Assembly: GCA_021780375.1 (NCBI GenBank)
Contig: JAJXYT010000061.1
Span: forward strand, 1-32,194
Direction: 5' to 3'
DNA length: 32,194 nucleotides
Origin: a bacterium
GTDB taxonomy: Bacteria > Verrucomicrobiota > Verrucomicrobiia > Limisphaerales > UBA11358
Positions 24,434 through 32,194 of the stretch are shown here, one piece after another. The notes under the pieces were generated by a model, which did not search any database, had not been told where the DNA came from, and saw nothing but the letters and a program-made list of their open reading frames with translations. Every line of letters starts with the position of its first letter. Position 1 is the first letter of the stretch. A program made the translations under genes and the position numbers.

Positions 24434-25774
24434 ATGAACCGGAACTATTTCGCACTAACGATGACAATTCCAATCACAGCCTTTCTGGCCAGCCTGCTGG
24501 TGTTGGCACCACCCGTCACGCAGCCGGCTCAGGCTCAATCATTTTCCGTTGCTCCCGCGTTGCCGGTAATTCCAGCTCACGTTTATAATATCATCCATTA
24601 CGGCGCGATCGGCGATGGTGTCGCAACCAACACGGCAGCGATGCAAGCTGCCATTAATGCCGCGCAGGATGCCGGAGGTGGCGTCGTGCAAGTGCCGGCG
24701 GGAGTCTTTCTGAGCGGACCCGTCCGGCTGGCCAATCATATCAATCTGCAGATAGACCACGGAGGGACGCTGCGAATGTTGCCGCTCGCCAAATATCCCG
24801 GCGGCACCACCGACCCGGCGAACTTCATCAACGGCTCGAAATTGCACGACATTGCCATCACCGGCTCTGGCATGATTGATGGCCAGGGTGTTCCCTGGTG
24901 GCCTTACGCCCGGCAACAGGGCGCCCGACGGCCGCGGATGATTTCGCTTTTGTCGTGCGACCGCGTGTTGATTCAAGACGTCACGCTGAGCAATTCGCCG
25001 ATGTTCCACATCGCCATTGGCGGCAGATCGGCCAACGTCACCGTCCGCGGTGTCACCATCCGCGCGAATCCCTCAACCGATCCGGTTCACCCCGGCCACA
25101 ACACGGACGCGTGCGATGTCAGCGGCACCAATATTTTGATAGAAAACTGCAACGTGAGCGTGGGGGACGATGACTTTACCTGCGGCGGCGGCACGGCGGA
25201 TGTCCTTATCACCAACTGCACGTACGGTTATGGTCATGGTGTTTCCATCGGCAGTCATACTTACGGCGGCGTGTCAAACCTCACCGTCATCAATTGCACC
25301 TTCAATAACACAGAACAAGGCATTCGGATCAAATCCGACCGCGATCGCGGCGGCTTGGTGCGCCATCTTTATTACCTGAACCTCCACATGACCAACGTGG
25401 ATTGTCCAATTCTGATCTACGGTTCCTACATGGCCACCAACCGTGTTTACCGTAATTTGAACAAGCTCACGCCCGCCGCCGCCGCCAGCTATCCGAGCCA
25501 TGCGGTTGAAGCCCGCACTCCGATCTACCGTGACATCACGTTCAGCAACCTCACGGCCACGGTGCAACCCGGACGCCGGGCGGGTTTGATCTGGGGATTG
25601 CCGGAAATGCCGGTCACCAATGTGTTGCTGCAGCGGGTCAACATCACCGCCGACCGGCCCTTTGGCATCTATGACGCGCGCGGTGTCCGGCTGGTGGATT
25701 GCCGGATCATCACCCCGGACGGCGTCAACCAACTTTCAAGCACCAACGCCCAGGTCGCGATTTCTCCCCGGTGA
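24434..25774 (+). CDS. Secreted compact GH28 polygalacturonase-family enzyme
   Basis: This 446-residue exported enzyme is close to a normal single-domain GH28 length. A signal peptide (about 1-35, ending AQA|Q) leads to the beta-helix (YNIIHYGAIGDGVATNTAAM). Active-site blocks are NTD 223-225, GDDD 244-247, HG 268-269 and RIK 298-300. It shares the unusual NTDACD and GDDDFTCGGGT variants with the large GH28 encoded upstream (19284-22505), so the two are paralogs, here without FN3, accessory module or tail. It starts 13 bp after the CE8-CE12 stop, with only GGAA as a possible ribosome binding site, and probably shares its transcript. Polygalacturonase or rhamnogalacturonan-type specificity cannot be separated from sequence alone. 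Confidence 0.93.
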   Translation: MNRNYFALTMTIPITAFLASLLVLAPPVTQPAQAQSFSVAPALPVIPAHVYNIIHYGAIGDGVATNTAAMQAAINAAQDAGGGVVQVPAGVFLSGPVRLANHINLQIDHGGTLRMLPLAKYPGGTTDPANFINGSKLHDIAITGSGMIDGQGVPWWPYARQQGARRPRMISLLSCDRVLIQDVTLSNSPMFHIAIGGRSANVTVRGVTIRANPSTDPVHPGHNTDACDVSGTNILIENCNVSVGDDDFTCGGGTADVLITNCTYGYGHGVSIGSHTYGGVSNLTVINCTFNNTEQGIRIKSDRDRGGLVRHLYYLNLHMTNVDCPILIYGSYMATNRVYRNLNKLTPAAAASYPSHAVEARTPIYRDITFSNLTATVQPGRRAGLIWGLPEMPVTNVLLQRVNITADRPFGIYDARGVRLVDCRIITPDGVNQLSSTNAQVAISPR

Positions 25775-25775
25775 C

Positions 25776-25791
25776 AAGCTCGCCGGAGCTT
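25776..25791 (+). terminator. Possible weak hairpin terminator after the second GH28 gene
   Basis: A 6-bp stem AAGCTC/GAGCTT with a GCCG loop begins 2 bp after the stop codon. Only a short TTT tract follows, so it may be an attenuating hairpin and not a strong terminator. It lies in the 82-bp space between convergent genes. Confidence 0.3.
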
Positions 25792-25856
25792 TCCATCTGA
25801 ACGGACTTTTGGCCCGCCCTGGCCGTGCTGTTTCTGCCCCTGGTCACTCGTCCGGT

Positions 25857-28418
25857 TCAAGGAACGGTGATGAGGTAGAACCGCTGTGGAATATTGGTTG
25901 ATTGACTGTCTTCAAATGAATCCGTGGTCCCGAAAATTCCGTTCGTCAGTGTCGTCCACGTATTGGTCACGGGCGTCAGGGACAAATTGGTGGCGGCCCA
26001 AATGCGATAATGCCAGCCGGCCGTGCCGGCATAAGCGAATTGGATATTTCCGTCAGCCGCCCGGGTGACCGTTTTGAATACCGGAACCGCAGGCCTGACG
26101 GGCACGAGTTGAAAACCGTTCAGGTAAGCACCCGCACCCGGGCCATTCAGAAGAAAACTGAAATTTCCCGAGGCGTCCGTCTGGCCGTGGAGCACCGCCC
26201 ACGTTGTTCCTGGAGGCATTAAATTGGCCGTCCCGCCTGCCACCGTCCAAAGACTTCCGTATGCTCCATTGCTGTTCGCGGTCGCATTGGTCGTGACGGC
26301 TGAGGCCGGATTTGGCCCCCAAATATTCGCCGCCGCCAGGGTCACCCCCGCACCCTGGCCGGCAGTGGTCGTTCCGCCTTCAAGATAAAGGTCATACGGG
26401 CTCGAATTGGATAGTCCGGAGATGGCAAAGATGAAGTCATTGCCGCTGGCGTTGTAATAATTGCGCCAGGCATTGGCCATCACCCCGCCGGGTTGAAGGG
26501 TGTTTTCGCCGCCGGCCCCGGAGGGTTGCGTCCTGGCGCCGGTGCTGACCCGGTTGGTGTAGGCAATGGTCAGCGTCGGCGTGATGCTGGCGCCAATGGA
26601 ATTCACCAGGGGAAGGTTCACATATAAATTTGAAATCGTGCCGGCGACACTGTTCGTCCCGACAACATTTTTTAAATCCACCGTGTTCCACGTCGGGCCG
26701 GGCACCGGCGCGGCGGCGCTGTAAGTATAACCGACGGGCGCAGAGATATTGACGGTGGACGGTCCCGTGGCGGAAGTCCGCAGGGCGACAAAAATGTTTT
26801 GCGCGACGCTCGGCAGCGCCTGGGTCACGATCAACGGGGAAACACAAACGACGACATTATTGGACATCATTGAGCCGTCCCCGGCGACCACGGAAAATTT
26901 GAAACTGCCCAGGCCGGAGAAATTGGGGTCGGGAACAAACCGCGCGATGGCGCCAACGAGTGAGACGACGCCGTTGCTCGCGACGCTGACGGCACAGGTG
27001 GCGTTGGGGGCGAACCCGGCGGCGTATTGCGACAGGTCAATGTCCACGGCCGTGTTGGTTTCCGTGACGATGTGCGGCGCCGCCAGCCAGTTCAAATAAT
27101 GTTCCAACAGCGTGTAACCGTCGGCCGTATTGGTCAGCGGATAATAGACGTTGGTACTCAGGCCGATCGCGAGCTTCCAATAATCCGGGAGGCCGTCGCC
27201 GCTGGAGTTGATCGGAGCCGTGCCGGCCGTGAGGGTGCCATAGCCATTGTTGCCCAGACCGGTGGAAGTCTGGTCGTAGTACAGGCTGGACCCCGGCCCG
27301 GCCGTACCGGCGCCAGTGCCGGCCGGGCCGTTGCCCAGCGTCTGAATCTGGCTCAAAATCAGCGAATCCAATGGATCCCGCGGCAGGGCGCCGGCCCACG
27401 AGGTGTCGTAGTGACAGGCGCCTGCGGCCGAAAAAACGGTCGCGTTCGTCGAGAGCGCCGACCACGGCGCGGTCAACACGGTCCCGCCGCCGCCGGGGCC
27501 AATCGCGCTGCCGTTGAGCGCGCCGTCATTGTTGTTGTCGCGCAAATTGCCGGTGGCATAAATCGTCTGGTTGGAATTGATTTGAAAAAAGGCATTGGCG
27601 CCGGAGGGATCCGTCGGGCCGGTAATGAAATAATTGTCGATGATATCGTGGCGGAAATGGCCACTGGTATTGGCGACCGTGTAACCGCCCTGAAAGTTGT
27701 AAATCGTATTGTTGACGAAAATCGTATCAATTTTGGCCAGCGGCTGGCGGTTGTGTTCGCTCACCCATAGATTGTAATACCAGGAAAATTTCCCGCCCAG
27801 GTGCTCCGTATGCGCGCCGAATCCCTGCTTGGCTGAGGTCCCGTTATACATCGGATCGCCGATAATCGAGTTCTGCACGGTGATGGCGTCGCTGCCGTAG
27901 GTGCCGTGTGCGTCAATGTTGTTGTAGCCGGCAAATTCCAGCGAGACGTGATCAAAGATCATGTTCGTCCCGTCGCCGACGTTGATCGCGTCCTCGCCGG
28001 AGCTGGATAAACTGCCGGGGCGAATGCGAAGATAACGGACGATTTCATTCGTTCGGGCGCTGAAAGAAACCTCGTGACCGATGATGGCGATGCCGCCGCC
28101 GGGCGCGGTTTGCCCGGCGATGGTGAGGTCGCTCGAACAGGAAACCGCACTGCTGAGGACAATCGTGCCGCCGACGTCGAAGACAATGGTGCGGTGGGAG
28201 TGGCTGACCGCGTCACGAAACGAACCCGGGCCGCTGTCGGCGAGGGTCGTGACGTGATATACCGTGCCATTGCGTCCGCCGGTGGCATCGGCGCCGAAGC
28301 CCAACGCCCCGGGAAAGGCCGGGCTTTGTGCCAAAGCCGCCGGAGCCGCCGCCAGGGTCACCCAAAACCACGCCCTGAGTTTACGGGATAATTCGCCAAA
28401 CTGGACGCGGGGAAACAT
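25857..28418 (-). CDS. Secreted PL1-type pectate lyase with C-terminal accessory domains
   Basis: This is an 853-residue exported enzyme predicted to cut polygalacturonate by beta-elimination. After a signal peptide (about 1-31, AALAQ) the PL1 beta-helix covers about 33-400. It opens FPGALGFGADATGGRNG and contains VTTLADSGPGSFRDAV, the IFDHVSL block (Asp156-His157) and EHNRQP with the candidate catalytic Arg224. Next come a short DGLPDYWK calcium-type motif (about 408-414), an Ig/cadherin-like domain (about 450-535), a sandwich-like domain containing DLYLEGGTT and LNGFQLVPV (up to about 775), and a tail of about 70 residues ending IPQRFYLITVP. The tail matches that of the upstream pectinesterase. 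Its ATG lies 12 bp after that gene's stop, so both are one operon. It converges on the GH28 gene. Confidence 0.92.
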   Translation of the reverse strand: MFPRVQFGELSRKLRAWFWVTLAAAPAALAQSPAFPGALGFGADATGGRNGTVYHVTTLADSGPGSFRDAVSHSHRTIVFDVGGTIVLSSAVSCSSDLTIAGQTAPGGGIAIIGHEVSFSARTNEIVRYLRIRPGSLSSSGEDAINVGDGTNMIFDHVSLEFAGYNNIDAHGTYGSDAITVQNSIIGDPMYNGTSAKQGFGAHTEHLGGKFSWYYNLWVSEHNRQPLAKIDTIFVNNTIYNFQGGYTVANTSGHFRHDIIDNYFITGPTDPSGANAFFQINSNQTIYATGNLRDNNNDGALNGSAIGPGGGGTVLTAPWSALSTNATVFSAAGACHYDTSWAGALPRDPLDSLILSQIQTLGNGPAGTGAGTAGPGSSLYYDQTSTGLGNNGYGTLTAGTAPINSSGDGLPDYWKLAIGLSTNVYYPLTNTADGYTLLEHYLNWLAAPHIVTETNTAVDIDLSQYAAGFAPNATCAVSVASNGVVSLVGAIARFVPDPNFSGLGSFKFSVVAGDGSMMSNNVVVCVSPLIVTQALPSVAQNIFVALRTSATGPSTVNISAPVGYTYSAAAPVPGPTWNTVDLKNVVGTNSVAGTISNLYVNLPLVNSIGASITPTLTIAYTNRVSTGARTQPSGAGGENTLQPGGVMANAWRNYYNASGNDFIFAISGLSNSSPYDLYLEGGTTTAGQGAGVTLAAANIWGPNPASAVTTNATANSNGAYGSLWTVAGGTANLMPPGTTWAVLHGQTDASGNFSFLLNGPGAGAYLNGFQLVPVRPAVPVFKTVTRAADGNIQFAYAGTAGWHYRIWAATNLSLTPVTNTWTTLTNGIFGTTDSFEDSQSTNIPQRFYLITVP

Positions 28419-28430
28419 CAGTTTTTTTGC

Positions 28431-31400
28431 CTAAGGCATGGTGATGAGATAGAACCGCTGCGGCAGCCTGCCCGCCGGATCGGCGAAAATTGTCGGCGTG
28501 GTGTCGAAGACGCCGTTCGTGAGCAGGGTCCAGGTGCTGGTGACCGGTGTCAAGGCGAGGTTCGTGGTCGCCCAGACGCGATAACCAAAGCCCGCCGACC
28601 CGGCCGGGCCGCTGATGGCAAACTGGACGTTTCCGCTGTTGTCCACCGACGGTGAAACAATGGTTGCCGGGGTGGTGGGGGCATTGACCGTCAAAACCGC
28701 ATTGCTGCTGGTAACACTGCCGGAACCGTTCGAAACGATGACTGAATAGGCGCCGATGTCCAGTCCGCTCGCGCTGCTGATGGTGAGCGTCGGTCCGGTT
28801 TGTCCGACGAGGTTGGCGCCATCCTTCAACCATTGATACGTCGGATCCGGAATGCCGGTGGCGCTGACCGTGAAGCTCACGCCCTGGCCGGCGTTAACCG
28901 TTTGACCGGTCGGCTGGCCGATGATGTTCGGCGCCATTTGCGGTTGCCAGCCGGAAAGCCAGTTCGTGGCGCTCAGGGCCATGGACACAATCGGGTTGGT
29001 CGCCGACAAGTGCGTTGAGTAGAGCAGCGTCTTGGGCAGCGTAGCCGTCAGGTTGCTGTCGGCGTAATCCCAGAAGTTGCTGCCGGCGTCGGAATTGTAG
29101 CCGGTGATAAAATCACCCATCAGGCACTGGCTGAAGATGACCTCCGCAGGCGTGGTGGGCGTGTTGATGGAACGGCCGAGGTCGGCGCTGGTCACGTTGC
29201 TGCTGCCTGCCGTCACCTGGCAGTTGACGAATGAAAATCCGTTCTGACCGGCTGGCGAGCGCGGCTGGGTCACATGGCCGCCGGTGCTCATCACGCGCAA
29301 TTCGCAATTTGTCCAATACACCGTGCCGTAACCCCAGTTGAAGTCAGTGTCGCCTTGGATCAGGCTGTCCTGGAAATAAACCAGCTTGCCGGCGGAATGA
29401 ACCAGGAACGTGTCCTGATAGCTGTCGAGATTCATGTTATTGAAGATGGCGCGGGTGCCCTCAACATCAATCGCCTCGGCCTGGGAACCGCCTTTTGGCG
29501 TCATGTTGGTGAGCGTGACATTTTCAAACGAGCAATCGTTGCCGTTCACTATAAAGGCAGCGCGCCAGGGAGCGCCGGCGTTGACATTGTTGTTGTTCGG
29601 ATAACCGATCATGGCGCCGGCGCGGCTCTGACCGCGGAAATCCAGATTGTTCTTCGATTTCACGTCCACGATTTCCGTGTAAGTGCCGTTGCGGACGTTG
29701 ATCGTCGTCGGCGTGGTGTTGTTCGCCGGCACGAAATCCACCGCGCCCTGCACGGTGTCGAAGTCGCCACCGCCATCCGCCGCCACCACGAGGTTGGTCG
29801 GATTGAACGGGCCACCGGGCTTGGTGGTGAACTGCCAGGCGTTCGTGGCGGTGATGCCGGCGAAATAAGCGCCGTTGGTGTCGCTGAATGCACCGTCATC
29901 CACCGTGACATAATAAGTCTGATTCGAGGTCAACAGGTCCAAGTGCGGATAGATGGCCGCCGTGTTGCCGGTGATGATGACCGGGAAGGTAGTGAACGTG
30001 TCGCCGGCAATGGTCCGCTGCTGGACGTTCACGGCATAAGGCGTCTGCAAAGTCTGATTCAAGCTCAGGTCAATCGTGTCCACCGGCGTGGCGGAATTGG
30101 TCACGTTGTAGATGCGAACGGCGCCCCGGGTGTTCAGCACGGGCGTCTGGCTGAACGAAAGGTAAAGCGGCGTGTCGTAGCAAATACCTGTCGCGCCATT
30201 GGCTGGCGTCAAGGCGGCAGCCGACATGGTGGAGTTGACCGTCAAGGTGACACTGACCGTATTGGTCGCGCCTGCTGCGTTGGTAATCATGCACGTATAA
30301 GAGGCCATGTCACTCGGCGACGCGCTGGCAATGGTAAGCGTGGCATTGGTGGCCGTGATGTTGACTGCGCTGGAAATCGGTGTGCCGTTCTCACTCCATT
30401 GATAAGCGACGCCCGGCACGCCTGTGGCGCCCACGGTAAACGAAGCGGCTTGCGTGTTGGTCACCACCAGGCTGGTCGGCTCCGCACTGATGGCCGGCGG
30501 CACCCACACCGTCAGCGTCGCGCTGTTGGTGACACTGCCCACGCTGTTGCTGGCCACGATGTAATATGAATAACCGTTCTGCGAATACTGCACATTCGTC
30601 AACGTCAAGGTCCTGCCTGTGGCTCCGGGGAGGGGCGTCCGGGTTTGATCCAGCCACTGCAACGTGGGCAGCGGCACGCCGGCGGCCGAAGCGCTGAACG
30701 TTCCGGTATTGCCTTGAATCACCGTGAGGTCGGCCGGGCCGGTGATGAAGGGCAAGATGTCGTGTGTGGCCACGGTCAGATTCATGCTGTTGGTCACGAT
30801 GCCCGCGCTGTTGCTGGCGATCAGGGAATACGTGACGCCGTCGGCCAGTTGCACATTGGTGATATTCAAGGTGCTGTTGGTGCTGCCGGCGATGATGGAG
30901 CCATTCGCATCCAGTCCGTCAACCAGATCCACACCATTGGTCTGCCATTGGAGGGTTGGCGCCGGTACGCCCGAAACGGCCGGGCTGATGATCACGGTAT
31001 CGCCGACCAGGGCGGCCTGGTCGTTCAAATCGGCGATGTTCGGCGTGACAATGACCGAGAGCGTCATGGTGGCCGAACTGGCGCCCGGCGCATTGGCGGC
31101 CACCAAAGTATATTGATAATTGTTCTGCGAGTACTGGACATTGGTCAAGGTAATCGCGGGAGCGGTTGCCCAGGAGATGGCATTGGAGGTCGCGCCACCA
31201 TCGGTGCTGACATACCATTGGCACCCCGGGGTGGGATTACCCGTCACCGTCGGACTCAGGGTGAGGTTGTTGCCAGCAATGGCCGTTTGATCGTTGAGAC
31301 CGGCAATGGATGGCGGGTAATAATAATTGGTTGAGATCGTAATCTGGCTTATGTCCATTTGCGGGTTATAACCGGTGCCTTTGTTGGCGATACCAATGGC

Positions 31401-32194
31401 AAGTCCATCATATGAATTGTCATAATTGGTATAGGTGGTTCCACCGGTGGTGGTGTTGGTCTGAGCCGAGAGCAAGTTGCCGTTCGAATCGAAAAGGTTG
31501 TTGATGATGGTGATGGTTCCGGGCGCCGAAAGGAGAGCGGTGAAGCTCGACGTGTATTGCGCTCCTGCGGTAAGCGTCACCCCCGAGGTCAAAGTGCTGC
31601 CGATTTGCGTCCCGGTTGGGTTTTTATACAACCCGGTGCCAGCCCCGTTGAAGAGAAGATCCTGATCCCCATTGTTCGGGCTTGCCCCGGTCTGCCTCGG
31701 GCGGGTATAGACTGAGGAGGCGTTCCCGTTGTAATTAATCTGTGCCGCATATCCCTGCCAATCCTGGCAGTTCCCCGAGGCATACGTGGTGGCGCTGCTG
31801 AGACCAGCATTATTGAGCAAACCGGCCAGTGGCAAGTTGCCGCCCGAATTGTACAAGCCCACATCAATGACCGAGCCATTTCCGCCTTTCAACAAAGTGC
31901 CGGTGGTATTTGTAAAAGTCACGGTCAGATTAATGCTGTCACCCACGTTGACCAACTGAACCGGCGTGCTGGTGAACAATGCCTGCAGTTCAATGTAGCC
32001 CGCCGTGGTGGCACCGCCGAGCTTCATCGTCAGATCGTTGGCGGCAATCGCGCAACTGGTGCCATTCTTGGTCGAAGCCACATCATAACTGGTTGAAGAG
32101 GCTGCGGGCGTTCCCCCGGGCGTGCTGGTTCCGTTCAGCGTACTGCCGCCGAAGGTGTCGTTGAAGAGGACCGTCTGCGCCCGGGCCGCCGGCC
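28431..32194 (-). CDS. Giant secreted multidomain CE8 pectinesterase, 5' end outside window
   Basis: At least 1253 residues are visible. The frame stays open to the right edge and the first residues (PAARA|QTVLFNDTF) look like the end of a signal peptide, so only a short N-terminus is missing; a GTG at 32081 is internal. Domain order: the shared module (visible residues 6-287), four Ig-like domains (about 290-655), a SbsA/Big_5-like Ig domain (LTPANGATGICYDTPLYLSF, about 660-790), CE8 (about 793-1097), a fifth Ig-like domain, and a tail ending LPQRFYLITMP. CE8 keeps Asp927 (YQDTF), Asp950 (DTDFNWG) and Arg1007 (LGRS), but the tryptophan of the usual LGRPW is absent. It is predicted to demethylate pectin outside the cell, anchored or targeted by the extra domains, with the pectate lyase directly downstream. 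Confidence 0.93.
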   Translation of the reverse strand, partial: PAARAQTVLFNDTFGGSTLNGTSTPGGTPAASSTSYDVASTKNGTSCAIAANDLTMKLGGATTAGYIELQALFTSTPVQLVNVGDSINLTVTFTNTTGTLLKGGNGSVIDVGLYNSGGNLPLAGLLNNAGLSSATTYASGNCQDWQGYAAQINYNGNASSVYTRPRQTGASPNNGDQDLLFNGAGTGLYKNPTGTQIGSTLTSGVTLTAGAQYTSSFTALLSAPGTITIINNLFDSNGNLLSAQTNTTTGGTTYTNYDNSYDGLAIGIANKGTGYNPQMDISQITISTNYYYPPSIAGLNDQTAIAGNNLTLSPTVTGNPTPGCQWYVSTDGGATSNAISWATAPAITLTNVQYSQNNYQYTLVAANAPGASSATMTLSVIVTPNIADLNDQAALVGDTVIISPAVSGVPAPTLQWQTNGVDLVDGLDANGSIIAGSTNSTLNITNVQLADGVTYSLIASNSAGIVTNSMNLTVATHDILPFITGPADLTVIQGNTGTFSASAAGVPLPTLQWLDQTRTPLPGATGRTLTLTNVQYSQNGYSYYIVASNSVGSVTNSATLTVWVPPAISAEPTSLVVTNTQAASFTVGATGVPGVAYQWSENGTPISSAVNITATNATLTIASASPSDMASYTCMITNAAGATNTVSVTLTVNSTMSAAALTPANGATGICYDTPLYLSFSQTPVLNTRGAVRIYNVTNSATPVDTIDLSLNQTLQTPYAVNVQQRTIAGDTFTTFPVIITGNTAAIYPHLDLLTSNQTYYVTVDDGAFSDTNGAYFAGITATNAWQFTTKPGGPFNPTNLVVAADGGGDFDTVQGAVDFVPANNTTPTTINVRNGTYTEIVDVKSKNNLDFRGQSRAGAMIGYPNNNNVNAGAPWRAAFIVNGNDCSFENVTLTNMTPKGGSQAEAIDVEGTRAIFNNMNLDSYQDTFLVHSAGKLVYFQDSLIQGDTDFNWGYGTVYWTNCELRVMSTGGHVTQPRSPAGQNGFSFVNCQVTAGSSNVTSADLGRSINTPTTPAEVIFSQCLMGDFITGYNSDAGSNFWDYADSNLTATLPKTLLYSTHLSATNPIVSMALSATNWLSGWQPQMAPNIIGQPTGQTVNAGQGVSFTVSATGIPDPTYQWLKDGANLVGQTGPTLTISSASGLDIGAYSVIVSNGSGSVTSSNAVLTVNAPTTPATIVSPSVDNSGNVQFAISGPAGSAGFGYRVWATTNLALTPVTSTWTLLTNGVFDTTPTIFADPAGRLPQRFYLITMP

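Noticed and set aside
29274-30569. Long plus-strand frame opposite the giant pectinesterase
   Set aside because: It runs antisense to the Ig, Big_5 and CE8 domains whose motifs are intact; it is the same kind of shadow.
1-32194. CRISPR arrays, tRNA or rRNA genes, integrase or attachment sites
   Set aside because: No regularly spaced repeats, tRNA-like folds, rRNA segments or integrase motifs were found on either strand.

Overview
The window looks like a chromosomal stretch from a free-living, plant-polymer-degrading member of the Verrucomicrobiota, probably of the Pedosphaera/Limisphaera kind. This is inferred from gene style, not from a marker gene. The clues are: GC-rich DNA; a XylR-type (LacI-like sensor plus AraC) regulator divergent from a sugar operon; a [12 protein letters not shown] prepilin-like protein with a C-terminal DGH motif; an autotransporter-associated beta-strand repeat protein without a barrel; and very large secreted enzymes padded with Ig-like and FN3 domains that end in recurring tails.

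Region 1 (1-6993, minus strand) is a type I restriction-modification operon, hsdM - hsdS - AlbA_2-domain gene - hsdR. hsdR runs off the left edge. Junctions are extremely tight (1-nt gap, ATGA overlap, TAAATG), so the AlbA_2 gene is an integral member. hsdM carries an in-frame, palindrome-rich element of about 104 bp with terminal inverted repeats, translated as roughly 40 extra residues. A small orphan gene of unknown function (7038-7334) diverges from hsdM, followed by about 380 bp in which I recognise nothing.

Region 2 (7715-12866, minus strand) is a three-gene pectin/hemicellulose operon: a secreted CE12 acetylesterase-GH28 fusion, an MFS hexuronate-type transporter and a cytoplasmic GH43 glycosidase. 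Both junctions are ATGA overlaps. A XylR-family regulator (13063-14208) diverges from it across a 196-bp region with nested inverted repeats. It is followed by a sensor-less AraC-like protein whose C-terminal domain resembles that of the XylR gene, and by a prepilin-like protein.

Region 3 (16048-25774, plus strand) holds a 1044-residue beta-strand-repeat surface protein that ends at a strong intrinsic terminator. Then come a 1073-residue GH28 with FN3 and accessory modules, a CE8-CE12 fusion (pectin methylesterase plus acetylesterase) and a second compact GH28. Region 4 (25857-32194, minus strand, convergent) holds a giant multidomain CE8 pectinesterase (5' end outside the window) followed by a PL1-type pectate lyase.

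Together the genes make a plausible extracellular pectin-dismantling set. Methyl esters are removed by two CE8 domains, acetyl groups by two CE12 domains, and the backbone is cut by three GH28 domains and one PL1. Uronides enter through the MFS carrier, and side-chain fragments are trimmed inside by GH43. The most novel feature is a homologous module of about 280 residues found in three differently built secreted proteins, together with two types of shared C-terminal tail, one of them under visible purifying selection. These suggest a common, uncharacterised binding and export or display system.
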